A stretch of 64,000 bases of DNA, from contig NZ_MASN01000035.1 of assembly GCF_001861355.1 (NCBI RefSeq), positions 124,001 to 188,000 of the forward strand. Direction: 5' to 3'. The stretch is from Natrialba sp. SSL1. Its GTDB lineage: Archaea > Halobacteriota > Halobacteria > Halobacteriales > Natrialbaceae. The notes beneath the pieces were generated by a model. The model saw only the letters and a list, made by a program, of their open reading frames with translations. It was not told where the DNA came from and ran no database searches. The translations under genes were made by a program, and so were the position numbers. Of this stretch, positions 24,750 through 33,431 are shown in pieces. How positions within the stretch are numbered: position 1 is the stretch's first letter; each line of letters opens with the position of its first letter.

Positions 24750-26084
24750 ATGGCAGACAACCGAATGACACGACGACGGCTGCTCGCCGGCTCGAGCGTT
24801 GCTGCGGCCGCTGGACTCGCGGGTTGTACCGACCGTCTGGACGACCTGCGCGGCGATGACGGCAATGGTGAGACGCCGGGGAACGAGTCGACGGGGACTG
24901 ACGAGACGGACGTGTCCGCGCTGGCGGATGGTGTTCCAGAACTCGAAACCGCGTACAACAGCCGCGAAGAGTACGGTCAGCCGGGAGAGTCGCTGTACGA
25001 CTTCGAAGACAGCGACGCCTGGGAGGTCACGCAGGGCGAGGGCGAGGTCGACGAGGACGTCGTCTTCGACGGCTCGCAGAGTCTGCGTCTGACCGGTGAG
25101 GAGGACGAAACGATCGTCGCGGAGATCGACGTTCCGGACGAGGACCTCACCGACAAGGACTTCTCGTTCGCGATTCGGACGACGACGCCGCAGAACATCA
25201 CGGTCAACCTGCGCGTCGTCGACAACTTCGGCAGCGATCGATACTACTCGCTGCGAGAAATTACCTATCGTGAGCCTGACGTTGGCTGGTTCCGCTCGAG
25301 TCCGGGCGTCTTCGAGGAGAGCGAGATCGAACCGGCGATGGACGAGATCGACCGACTCGAGTTCCAGGTGTTGCACTCGATGGACGAAGCGGAGGTCTGG
25401 ATCGACGACATCCGAACCCACGACCGGCCCGAGCAGGGGTACGTCATGCTGGTCTGGGACGACGGCTTCCGCGATTATTACGAGACGGCCTCGCCGATGC
25501 ACGACGAGTTCGGGTTTACGACGATTCAGGCCCCTGTTCCGCAGTGGACCGAGGAAGCCCGTGACGGGATCATGACGGTCTCGGAACTCCAGGAGCGTCA
25601 GGAGGAAGGCGATCAGATCGTCGTCCACGGAACGCACGACCCGATCCACGAGTATGACGACGAAGATGAGATCGAAACGCGCGTCCGCGGCGACAAACAC
25701 TGGTTCATCCAGAACGGCTTCGAGGGCGCGAACTACATCGTCTACCCGCACAACAGCTACGATAAGACCAGCCTCGAGTACTTCACGGACTACCACTACT
25801 GCGGTGGCTTCAACCAGTCCGGCAACGTCAACCTGACCAACGTTTACGGGTTCGACCCGCTGGCGCTGCCCCGCACCATCGGCCACGACCTCGACATCTC
25901 GAAGCGCTGTGTCGACCTCGCCGAAGCACACAACCAGTGTACCATCCTGAACTTCCACGCGTTCGACCAGGATAACACGATGGACGAGGACGACTACGAG
26001 GAGCTACTCGAGCACATCGATCAAGCTGACGTCGAGGTTATCGACTTCGACGACCTGTGGGAGCTTCGAACGGATCCGTTCTAG
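24750..26084 (+). CDS. Tat lipoprotein, polysaccharide deacetylase-like (paralog 2, metal site kept)
   Basis: 444 residues. A Tat signal (MTRRRLLAGSS) with lipobox LAGC gives Cys26 as the lipid anchor. A Gly/Asp/Thr-rich linker is followed by a beta-rich domain (about 75-225), then the NodB-like barrel. Motif 1 is VWDDGF (Asp237, Asp238). Motif 2 is VVHGTHDPIH with His293 and either His296 or His300, replacing the usual H-x3-H spacing. The substrate would be an N-acetylated surface glycan outside the membrane. Same architecture as the proteins at 1575 and 30313, but those lack these residues. Confidence 0.87.
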   Translation: MADNRMTRRRLLAGSSVAAAAGLAGCTDRLDDLRGDDGNGETPGNESTGTDETDVSALADGVPELETAYNSREEYGQPGESLYDFEDSDAWEVTQGEGEVDEDVVFDGSQSLRLTGEEDETIVAEIDVPDEDLTDKDFSFAIRTTTPQNITVNLRVVDNFGSDRYYSLREITYREPDVGWFRSSPGVFEESEIEPAMDEIDRLEFQVLHSMDEAEVWIDDIRTHDRPEQGYVMLVWDDGFRDYYETASPMHDEFGFTTIQAPVPQWTEEARDGIMTVSELQERQEEGDQIVVHGTHDPIHEYDDEDEIETRVRGDKHWFIQNGFEGANYIVYPHNSYDKTSLEYFTDYHYCGGFNQSGNVNLTNVYGFDPLALPRTIGHDLDISKRCVDLAEAHNQCTILNFHAFDQDNTMDEDDYEELLEHIDQADVEVIDFDDLWELRTDPF

Positions 26085-26249
26085 CGTACTGATTTCGGTC
26101 TCGTTTCTTGCGGTGACCGTTGCTTCATTGGGTAGTCTCGTGGTTGTGAGAGAGCAACGATACGCTCGTGAACTTCCTGAGAACAGTGATGAACAACCCA
26201 GAGGTTGGCGAGCTACGGAGAGGTTGTGCAGCTGACACCGCCTCGTAGC

Positions 26250-27512
26250 TCAGGCTGCTGTCAGCGTCACTTCCGTCGTTTCGCTCGCACCGGTATCGTC
26301 AGTCACCCGCAGCAACACGCGGTGGTCGCCGCTCGCGCTGACGGTTACGTCGACCGTCTTCCCGGACTCGTTGAACGTGCCGTCGTTCTTGATGCCCCAC
26401 TCGTAGCTGACGAGTTCGCCGTCCGGTGCCTCCGAACAGGTCGCATCGAGAGTGATCGTCTGCTCCGGCTCGAGTGTCGCCTCGACCGCGTTGCTCGGGT
26501 CGGAGCGAATCTCGGCGACCGGTTCGGTGTGGTCGTCCGGAATTTCGTCGTCTGTCTCGCCATCCTCATCCTCACCATCACCATCTCCGTCATCGTCTTC
26601 GTCTTCGTCTTCGTCTGCAGGCGGTTCCGCCGGTTCGTCGGGCTCTTCTTCGATCGGTTCTTCCGGCTCGTGGCCGTTGTTCGGCTCTTCCTCGGGGAAC
26701 AGTTCGTCCTCGACCAGTCGCTCGACGACCGCCGAGTGCCAGGTGACCCGCTTCTCGAGTTCGTTCTCGGTCGAGAGCGTCTCGACGAGGAAGGCTTCGG
26801 AACCGAGTTCCCGCGCAGCTTTGTGGACGAGCAGCCCTGTTGGCTCCGAGTCAGGGCCGGAGAAGTAGCCGGTCTGGAAGGCGCGTTCGGAGACGTCGAT
26901 GTAGTTGTCGTTGGCGTACTCGACTGCGCTGTCCGCGGCCGTTCGGTCTTCGTCGCGATTGGCGTGGAAGATCGCCTGCCCGACGCCGTCGACGGGATTG
27001 CCGGCGTAGATCCCGCGTGACTCGTGGAGGTCGACGACGACGGCCGGATCGAGGTCGACCACGAGGTCCCAGATCGCCTGTGCAAGGTCGGTCTGGGGCT
27101 CACTGCCCTCGGGGAACTGCCGGTTGAGGTCGATGCCGTCGTCGTCGACCCGTGTTCCGCGGTCGATAGCGACGACGTCCGCTCGCGGCAGCGTGACGAG
27201 CGTCCCGGCGTCAATCGTCCACTCGGCGATCTCCTCGGCGGCGACGTAGCCGGCCGTCTCGTTCCCGTGAACGCCGCCGATGACGAACACTGTCGGTCCG
27301 TCGGCTTCAGCGTCGGTCACGTAGACTGTCGTTTCCTTCTCTGTCCCGTCCATGATCTGGAACGACTCGCGTGTCACGCTCGCGTCGTCTGCCGCCCCTT
27401 GGGCGGATTGTGAACCGCGATTCAGCTGTGCACCGGTCGCGACACCTGCACTCGCCAGCGAGAGGCCGGCAAGAGACAGTACTGATCGTCGTGAGAGTGA
27501 ATCCCGCTGCAT
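26250..27512 (-). CDS. Secreted AspA/AstE-type (M14-like) zinc hydrolase with PKD domain
   Basis: 420 residues from ATG 27512. A Tat signal (SRRSVLSLAGLSLASAGVATGA) without lipobox indicates secretion or loose attachment. The hydrolase domain (about 45-250) shows the zinc motif GGVHGNETAG and the third ligand in VVDLHESRG, with LVETLS near its end. An acidic Glu/Asp/Pro linker (about 265-325) leads to a C-terminal PKD-like domain (about 330-420, DATCSEAPDGELVSYEWGI...HRVLLRVTDDTG). Family members hydrolyse amide bonds to acyl or amino groups. The target here may be an N-acyl glycan or a peptide (inference). Convergent with the lipoprotein at 24750. Confidence 0.87.
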   Translation of the reverse strand: MQRDSLSRRSVLSLAGLSLASAGVATGAQLNRGSQSAQGAADDASVTRESFQIMDGTEKETTVYVTDAEADGPTVFVIGGVHGNETAGYVAAEEIAEWTIDAGTLVTLPRADVVAIDRGTRVDDDGIDLNRQFPEGSEPQTDLAQAIWDLVVDLDPAVVVDLHESRGIYAGNPVDGVGQAIFHANRDEDRTAADSAVEYANDNYIDVSERAFQTGYFSGPDSEPTGLLVHKAARELGSEAFLVETLSTENELEKRVTWHSAVVERLVEDELFPEEEPNNGHEPEEPIEEEPDEPAEPPADEDEDEDDDGDGDGEDEDGETDDEIPDDHTEPVAEIRSDPSNAVEATLEPEQTITLDATCSEAPDGELVSYEWGIKNDGTFNESGKTVDVTVSASGDHRVLLRVTDDTGASETTEVTLTAA

Positions 27513-27541
27513 TCCAGTTTCCACTCTCTGCCCGGATTTGT

Positions 27542-27559
27542 TTACTATAGCGCGCGTAA
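27542..27559 (-). promoter_or_regulatory. TTA-10-TATA promoter site of the zinc hydrolase
   Basis: On the minus strand TTACGCGCGCTATAGTAA. The core is about 33 nt before ATG 27512. Confidence 0.6.
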
Positions 27560-27737
27560 GACCGTTACAGCGGCGGTTTTGTACTCGAAAACGGTTCGGC
27601 GAAATCACCGGCCGGAAGCGGTCCGTGCCGTTGCAAGACGGCAACGGTTGTGGCTCTAACCGTTCTACCCATTCTCGGTGATACGAATGGCCCGTACAAA
27701 CGGGCAACTCCACTGATACCAGAGCAACTGACTCTCC

Positions 27738-28940
27738 CTAACAGACGCCGTGGCGCTCGTAGAACCGTCGCACCCTGTCGTCCGCCAGCAGCGGTCCGTG
27801 CACCTGAATCGACTTCAGGCCCGGATAGCTATTCGCCTCGATCACCGAGAACGAGCCGTCCTCGTCCGTGACGATCACGTCCCAGCCGATGTACGGCAGG
27901 AACGACGCAGAGGAAGCCATCTCGAGTACCCGCGAGCGAATCGTCTCCCAGTTTGGAATATGTTCGCCCTCTATCTGTGCGCCGGTGTCGGGGTGTGTCG
28001 TGTGCCAGGAGACGGCGTCTTGCCCGGAGACGGAGTCGGAATCAGATTCGGAACCGGCATTTGGCGGCCGTGCACCGGGTCCCAACTCCCCGGTATCGAG
28101 GTCGATTTCGGCGGAGAGCCCACCCTGCGTGAAGTTGTCGAGCGGCTCCGAATCGGTCGTTCCGATCCGGTGGATCCCCGCGGCGATGAACGGCTCGTGG
28201 GTCTCCTCGTCGTACATCGTGATGAGTCGAAGCGTGTTTGGCGTCTTCGGATACAGATCCGCGGGGAACGAGCCCTGTTCGACGTGCTCGCAGACGAGGT
28301 ATTCGGACAGGTTCGAGACCAGCGAGCGAAACTCGGCATCCGCATAGTGTTCGCCATTGACCCGATAGCCGTCCTCGGTCCGCGAACAGAGGTAGACGTT
28401 GTTTCCGCCGCCCCCGCGAACCCACTTGAGGACCAGTTTCCCGTCGTCGTCGCACTCGAGTTGCTCGACGACGCGTTGGGCAGCGTTGTTGGTGTGTGCG
28501 TTGGCCGTGTGCGGTGTGTCCGTCTGCGCGTTGTTCGTGTGCCGGGAGTCTACCGAACTGGGTGACTGAACACCGCCGTCGGTACTGAACCGAGCGCCGT
28601 CGGTGTCGACGGTGTGGAACGAGCCGTCGTTTACCATCCCGTACACGGTCATGCGCTCGTCGTCGAACGGCTGCATCACGCGGTGAAAGAGGAGTTTGTT
28701 CGACAGGGCGACGGACCAGGTGCCGTTGATTCGCTTCGTCCGCACGTAGCGCTGATAGTCGGTGATGAAGTCCTGGACGCGATGGCCGTCGATGTCGTAG
28801 ATTGCATCCGACCGGCTCAGGAACCCGCGTCGCCAAAGCCACAGGCGGCGACGAAGCGACGGGCTGACGTCGCTGTCGTACTCGGTTCCGGCAAGTCCCT
28901 GTATTCCTCTGGCCGTGTGGTACAGCCTGCGGACGTTCAT
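27738..28940 (-). CDS. Sugar-transfer-associated ATP-grasp protein
   Basis: 400 residues of the ATP-grasp family found beside sugar-transfer genes (pfam ATPgrasp_ST type). Visible are KLVLKWVRGGGGNNVYLC (ATP-binding Lys/Gly loop), DLYPKTPNTLRLITMYDE, the central FTQGGLSAEIDLDTGELG, and the Mg-binding end YIGWDVIVTDEDGSFSVIEANSYPG. Between about 125 and 155 there is a low-complexity insertion made of repeated HTNNA/PHTANA-type units. The likely role is ATP-dependent ligation of an amino acid or similar group to a surface glycan precursor (inference). It follows the zinc hydrolase in direction, but the promoter is not obvious. Confidence 0.87.
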   Translation of the reverse strand: MNVRRLYHTARGIQGLAGTEYDSDVSPSLRRRLWLWRRGFLSRSDAIYDIDGHRVQDFITDYQRYVRTKRINGTWSVALSNKLLFHRVMQPFDDERMTVYGMVNDGSFHTVDTDGARFSTDGGVQSPSSVDSRHTNNAQTDTPHTANAHTNNAAQRVVEQLECDDDGKLVLKWVRGGGGNNVYLCSRTEDGYRVNGEHYADAEFRSLVSNLSEYLVCEHVEQGSFPADLYPKTPNTLRLITMYDEETHEPFIAAGIHRIGTTDSEPLDNFTQGGLSAEIDLDTGELGPGARPPNAGSESDSDSVSGQDAVSWHTTHPDTGAQIEGEHIPNWETIRSRVLEMASSASFLPYIGWDVIVTDEDGSFSVIEANSYPGLKSIQVHGPLLADDRVRRFYERHGVC

Positions 28941-29046
28941 GTCCAGCGCTGTCAGGCCGACCGTATTAGTTACCGAATCGGAAAGACCGTTTCACCGACC
29001 GACACTCAGTTGCACAGAGTGGAACTCCGTCGTACCGACCGGGAAT

Positions 29047-30150
29047 TCACTCCGCCGGCGACTCTTCGGGCTCGTCCTCGGGATCGATCGTGACCGGCGT
29101 GTCCGCCGCCGAGAGGTCGTCAATATCGGGCCTGATCTGGTCCGCCACCGAGATGCGCGCGAGCGCCGCAATCATCGTGATTGCAACCAGCGCGACAACG
29201 GCGGTGCCCGCGAGAACGGTCTTCGGGCGGCGTCGCACACCCGCACCGGCAGCCCAGCAGAGGCCAGGACAGCGCCGCAGCGACGTCGCCGCCCCACGGA
29301 GGTGCCACGCACCACGCAGGAAGCGTCCCTCTGCGAGGTAGCGCTTTGCGAGCACGAGTTCGTGACTCGCGCGGATGTCGTATCCTGCCGCCTCGAAGCG
29401 CTCGACCTCGTCCTCGTACCGCGAGAGGTACTGCTCGTCCGCCTTCCGGATCACGTCGGCCGGCGGGTGGCCCGTCTCCTCGCGGACGACGAGTTCCTCG
29501 TCGACGTACGCCAGTTTCCCCTCGCCGAGCACGCGCAGACAGAATTCCGGATCCTGAAACCGGTCTAGCTCCTCGTCGAAGCCGTCGACCGCCCGTGCGA
29601 CCGCGGTCTCGACGACCAGCGTCGAGCCCGCGCCGGGCTGGACGTTGTCCGCGAGAATTTCGCCGATCAGTTCGTCGTCGCCCTCGCGCACCGGCTCCGA
29701 ATCCGAGCGAGCGAGCAGCGACGCCACGAGCCCGCGCGCCCGGTCGCTCGTCTCGGGTAACTCGAGTGCAGTATCACAGTAGACGCCGACCCAGTCGTCG
29801 TCGCGCTCGGCGAGTGTCTCGAGTTGGCGCGCGAGTTTGTCGGGGTGCCACTCGTCGTCGGAGTCGAGGAAGGCGACGTACTCGCCGCGGGCGTGGTCGA
29901 TGCCGGTGTTGCGGGCGACGTTCGCGCCCTGGTTGGTCGCGTGGATAACGGGACGAACACGGGAGTCGTCGTAGCTCGCGAGCACTTCGGCAGTGTCGTC
30001 GGTGGAACCGTCGTCGACAACGATGACTTCGAGTTCGGACCCTGAAGACGAGTCAGAAATAGTCTGGTCGAGGGCGCTGTCGATGGCTCGCGGCAGGCTC
30101 TCGGCTCTGTTGTACGTCGGAATAATGACGCTGACGCGCGGCTGTGACAT
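29047..30150 (-). CDS. Glycosyltransferase family 2 with C-terminal membrane helix
   Basis: 367 residues. The GT-A core shows VSVIIPTYNRAESLPRAIDSAL, VVDDGSTDDT, AFLDSDDEWHPDKL (DxD-type metal motif) and the end TGHPPADVIRKADEQYLSRYED. It has a C-terminal helix (about 315-338, AVVALVAITMIAALARISVA) and an acidic tail (DEPEESPAE). The catalytic side is cytoplasmic, and it extends a lipid-linked glycan. The promoter core is about 30 nt upstream. It is divergent from the lipoprotein at 30313, which has its own site. Confidence 0.9.
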   Translation of the reverse strand: MSQPRVSVIIPTYNRAESLPRAIDSALDQTISDSSSGSELEVIVVDDGSTDDTAEVLASYDDSRVRPVIHATNQGANVARNTGIDHARGEYVAFLDSDDEWHPDKLARQLETLAERDDDWVGVYCDTALELPETSDRARGLVASLLARSDSEPVREGDDELIGEILADNVQPGAGSTLVVETAVARAVDGFDEELDRFQDPEFCLRVLGEGKLAYVDEELVVREETGHPPADVIRKADEQYLSRYEDEVERFEAAGYDIRASHELVLAKRYLAEGRFLRGAWHLRGAATSLRRCPGLCWAAGAGVRRRPKTVLAGTAVVALVAITMIAALARISVADQIRPDIDDLSAADTPVTIDPEDEPEESPAE

Positions 30151-30177
30151 TGTTTGGGTTTCGCCAGCCGTGGGCCA

Positions 30178-30195
30178 TTATTATCGAGCTACTAA
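30178..30195 (-). promoter_or_regulatory. TTA-10-TATA promoter site of the GT2 gene
   Basis: On the minus strand TTAGTAGCTCGATAATAA, core about 30 nt before ATG 30150. Together with 30268-30285 it forms a divergent promoter pair within 110 bases. Confidence 0.6.
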
Positions 30196-30267
30196 CCGCC
30201 GCGTACGGCCCGGTTCGCGACGGTGTGGCTGTTGGTCTGAACCGAACTGCTGTCGGCGCGACGGCCA

Positions 30268-30285
30268 CTAAGAGGTGTATAAGAA
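30268..30285 (+). promoter_or_regulatory. CTA-10-TATA promoter site of the lipoprotein at 30313
   Basis: CTAAGAGGTGTATAAGAA. TATAAG lies about 33 nt before the ATG at 30313. Confidence 0.55.
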
Positions 30286-30312
30286 AGACCCGAACGCTCC
30301 TGCCTCGAACCA

Positions 30313-31605
30313 ATGACGGACAGCAACCGACGATCGTTCGTGGCGGCGACCGCAGCCGTCGGCACGCTCGGCGTCGCTGGCTGTCTCTCCACCATCGACG
30401 GCTGGGGCGACGGCGGTGACGGTGAGGGTACCGGTGACCACGACGACAACGACTCCGAGAGTGAGCCGGACGACACACGCGAGTTCCACTACCACAGCGC
30501 CGACGAGCTACCGGGCGAGACGCTCGTCTCCTTCGACGACCTCGACGGCTGGGTGACGATGCTCGATGCCGGCGACCTCGACGCCGACGAGGACGACCCC
30601 TACAGCGGGCCACAGTCCGCATCCCTCACGGCAGCGGAGGGCACCGAGTACGCAGGCATCTACACGACGCGTTCCGGCGGCGAGGATCTGTCCGATTCCA
30701 CGCTCTCGCTGGCAGTTCGCTTTGCCGACCAGGAACAGCTCGTGCTCACCCTCGAACTGTTCGCACCGAACTCGAGTCGTTCGGTCACGCTACGCCGAAC
30801 CCTGATCGGGCCGACGGATCGCTGGACGCGCGTCGACTTCGGAACCGCGGGGATCGACGGCGAGCCGGATCTCTCGAACGTCCGCGAGATCCGACTCACG
30901 GCTCGCCGGCGCGGCGCGACTGAGGGTCCGATCGACTGTGCGATCGACGACCTCCGTGTCGCATCCCGCCCAGACAGGGGGAAGGTCATGTTGCTGTTCG
31001 ACGGCACACTCGAGAGCCACCACGAGATCGCACTCGAAGCACTCTCCGAGTACGACTTTGCGGGCGTCGAAGCGGTGATTCCCGAGACGGTCGGCAACGA
31101 CGGCCGACTTTCGCTCACCCAGCTCGACGACCTCGTCGAGGCCGGTTGGGACGTGGCCGCTCGCCCGCGAACGGGTGCGCAGAACATCACCGACTACTCC
31201 GACACCGAGCAGGAGGGGCTGATCCGGCAGACCAACGCCTGGCTCGAGAACCGCGGCTTCGAGGATGGGACAGCGAGCTTTCTCACTCCGCGAAACGTCA
31301 TGGGGCCGACGACCCGAGACCTCGTCGAGGAGTATCACGACCGCGCGTTCCGCTACGGCGGCGGGACGAACGGACTGCCGATCTCTGATCCGTACAACCT
31401 CGGGTTCTTCTCCGGGAACGCCGGCGAGGACACCAAAACCTACATCGACTACGCCGCGGCCCACGGCGAACTCGCCGTGCTTCACTTCGAGGAAATTGGC
31501 CCGAACAGCATGAGCGAACTCGCGTTCGAGAACCTGCTGTCGTACATCGACGACGCCGATGTCGACGTCGTGACGACGGCTGATCTCGACGAGTACGAGC
31601 CGTGA
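30313..31605 (+). CDS. Tat lipoprotein, polysaccharide-deacetylase-like fold, metal site lost (paralog 3)
   Basis: 430 residues. Its Tat signal (SNRRSFVAATAAVG) ends in lipobox VAGC (Cys24). The N-terminal beta domain (about 60-222) shares GEPDLSNVREIRLTA and IDDLRV with paralog 1. The NodB-like barrel has motif 1 as LLFDGT (no DDG; F229-D230-G231) and no H-x3-H where it is expected (DVAARPRTGAQ, about 280-290). Most likely catalytically dead, perhaps glycan-binding. The GT2 gene at 31692 follows 86 bases downstream and could be cotranscribed. Confidence 0.85.
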   Translation: MTDSNRRSFVAATAAVGTLGVAGCLSTIDGWGDGGDGEGTGDHDDNDSESEPDDTREFHYHSADELPGETLVSFDDLDGWVTMLDAGDLDADEDDPYSGPQSASLTAAEGTEYAGIYTTRSGGEDLSDSTLSLAVRFADQEQLVLTLELFAPNSSRSVTLRRTLIGPTDRWTRVDFGTAGIDGEPDLSNVREIRLTARRRGATEGPIDCAIDDLRVASRPDRGKVMLLFDGTLESHHEIALEALSEYDFAGVEAVIPETVGNDGRLSLTQLDDLVEAGWDVAARPRTGAQNITDYSDTEQEGLIRQTNAWLENRGFEDGTASFLTPRNVMGPTTRDLVEEYHDRAFRYGGGTNGLPISDPYNLGFFSGNAGEDTKTYIDYAAAHGELAVLHFEEIGPNSMSELAFENLLSYIDDADVDVVTTADLDEYEP

Positions 31606-31691
31606 TTCCGGATCGCAGCTGATCGCGCACACGCATACGCACACGATGAACGACCACACCGCCACGAACTGACGACAACACAGATCACAGT

Positions 31692-32789
31692 ATGTACCGA
31701 GATTGTAGCGTCGGCGTCGTAATCCCGGCGTACAACGAGGAAGGATTCGTCGGCGATGTCATCGCCGAGATGCCGGCGTACGTCGACCGCCTGTACGTCA
31801 TCGACGATCAGTCGACCGACGACACCTGGAACGAGATTTGCGAGGCCGCAACGGCGGACCGAGACGCACGAACGGACACCGCTGGCTACGAGCGAACCGC
31901 CGGCCAGCGCTACGCCAGCGGCGAGGAGGGCTACGCCGGCGTCGCGACTGACGGTGGCACCTCGGCGCTGGCGAGTCGCGCACAGGTCCACGACCCAATT
32001 GGCCGCGTCGTACCGATCCAGCACCGCGAGAACCTCGGTGCCGGCGGCGCGATCAAAACCGGCTATCTCGCCGCCCGCGAGGACGGTGTCGACGCGACCG
32101 TCACCGTCGACGCGGACGGCCAGATGGATCTCTCACAGATGCCGCGGCTCCTCGACCCCATCGTCGAGGGACAGGCCGACTACACCAAGGGGAATCGCCT
32201 CCTCTCGGCCGAGTACCGCGAGGCAATGCCGCGCTTTCGGTTCGTCGGCAACACCATTCTGACGTTCCTGACCAAGGTCGCCTCGGGCTACTGGAAGACA
32301 ATGGACCCCCAGAACGGCTACACCGCCATCTCGAAGGAGGCACTCGAGTCGGTCGCACTCGAGGAACTCTACGAGTACTACGGCTACTGTAACGATCTGC
32401 TGGTGAAGCTCAACGTCGAGGATATGGCGGTCGCGGACGTGGCGATGCCGGCGGTCTACGGTGACGAGGAATCGAGTATCACCTATTCGGAGTACATTCC
32501 GAAGGTGTCGACGATGCTCCTGCGAAACTTCTTCTGGCGGCTCAAGACGAAGTATCTCGCGCTCGACTTCCACCCGCTCGCGTTCTTCTACCTCTTTGGA
32601 GCGGCGACTGCTGGGGTCGGCGTCTTCGCCGGACTCTGGACGCTGATCATTGCGCTCTCGCAGCTGTCAGTGCCGTTCCTGGAGAGTGTCGCGAGCGTGC
32701 TGGTCTTCGCGCTCGGCGTGTCGCTCTTGCTGTTCGCGATGGTGTTCGATATGGCTCAGAGCGAGCATCTCGAGGCGCAGGTGTACTAA
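31692..32789 (+). CDS. Glycosyltransferase family 2, polyprenyl-phosphate sugar type
   Basis: 365 residues. The GT2 catalytic half has VGVVIPAYNEEGFVGDVI, YVIDDQSTDDTW, HRENLGAGGAIKTGY, TVDADGQMD (DxD) and NTILTFLTKVASGYWKTMDPQNGYTAI. Two C-terminal helices lie at about 298-322 and 330-356. The pattern resembles dolichyl-phosphate-glucose/mannose synthases and related archaeal transferases that load a sugar on a lipid carrier. A low-complexity loop at about 58-100 (DARTDTAGYERTAGQRYASG...) separates the early motifs and is longer than usual. Confidence 0.9.
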   Translation: MYRDCSVGVVIPAYNEEGFVGDVIAEMPAYVDRLYVIDDQSTDDTWNEICEAATADRDARTDTAGYERTAGQRYASGEEGYAGVATDGGTSALASRAQVHDPIGRVVPIQHRENLGAGGAIKTGYLAAREDGVDATVTVDADGQMDLSQMPRLLDPIVEGQADYTKGNRLLSAEYREAMPRFRFVGNTILTFLTKVASGYWKTMDPQNGYTAISKEALESVALEELYEYYGYCNDLLVKLNVEDMAVADVAMPAVYGDEESSITYSEYIPKVSTMLLRNFFWRLKTKYLALDFHPLAFFYLFGAATAGVGVFAGLWTLIIALSQLSVPFLESVASVLVFALGVSLLLFAMVFDMAQSEHLEAQVY

Positions 32790-32966
32790 TCGCACACGGG
32801 TTGCGTCTCGTCTACTGTCGTTAGTAGCGGTAGTATCGGAAAGCAGATAACACTGCTTGTTACGATAGCGAGGATCCCACATACACCGCCCGAAACTACT
32901 CATTGGGCTTGTTTCTCCACCCGAGACAAGTGATAATTATGCCGATATTCATATGCCGTCCAAGGT

Positions 32967-33431
32967 ATGTATTCTCAGCCATACGTGAACGAAGCCGTCG
33001 ATACCGGCCTCCTCGAAGCCGGAGTCGATGCACTCCCGTTTGGCGTTGTTGTACTCGATCACACCGGCGTAATCGTCTACACGAACGAGACGTCTCTGCC
33101 CGCAATACAGGAAGATATCGGGATCGAGACGAGTAGTTTGATCGGTGAGAACTACCTCACTCACTGTCGGCACGCAAACGAACCACACGCCACAGCGATC
33201 GTTTCTGGCCTCGAGGACATCCTCACTAGAGACCGCGAACAGTTCCGACACGAATGTCAGTGTTCGCCGTTTCGCCGGGCTGACGACCGGTTGATCCGTC
33301 TTGACGCGACACCTATCGAATGCGAGAACGACCAGTATGCGGCCGTCTCCCATACGGAATCACGGGTCTCGAGTTCCGTTCGGAGCAAATGGGTTCTGGT
33401 GTCGGTCACAACTGATATGATTCTGCTTTAG
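32967..33431 (+). CDS. PAS-domain fragment
   Basis: 154 residues. A recognisable PAS fold (about 15-125; ALPFGVVVLDHTGVIVYTNET, IGENYLTHC, RRADDRLIRLDATPIECENDQYAAV) has no output domain. The last 25 residues look random and the stop overlaps the end of the opposite flippase gene by four bases. It could be a stand-alone sensor or, more likely, a decayed piece of a larger histidine kinase. Low GC at the start (about 32930-32970) supports a junction. Confidence 0.6.
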   Translation: MYSQPYVNEAVDTGLLEAGVDALPFGVVVLDHTGVIVYTNETSLPAIQEDIGIETSSLIGENYLTHCRHANEPHATAIVSGLEDILTRDREQFRHECQCSPFRRADDRLIRLDATPIECENDQYAAVSHTESRVSSSVRSKWVLVSVTTDMILL

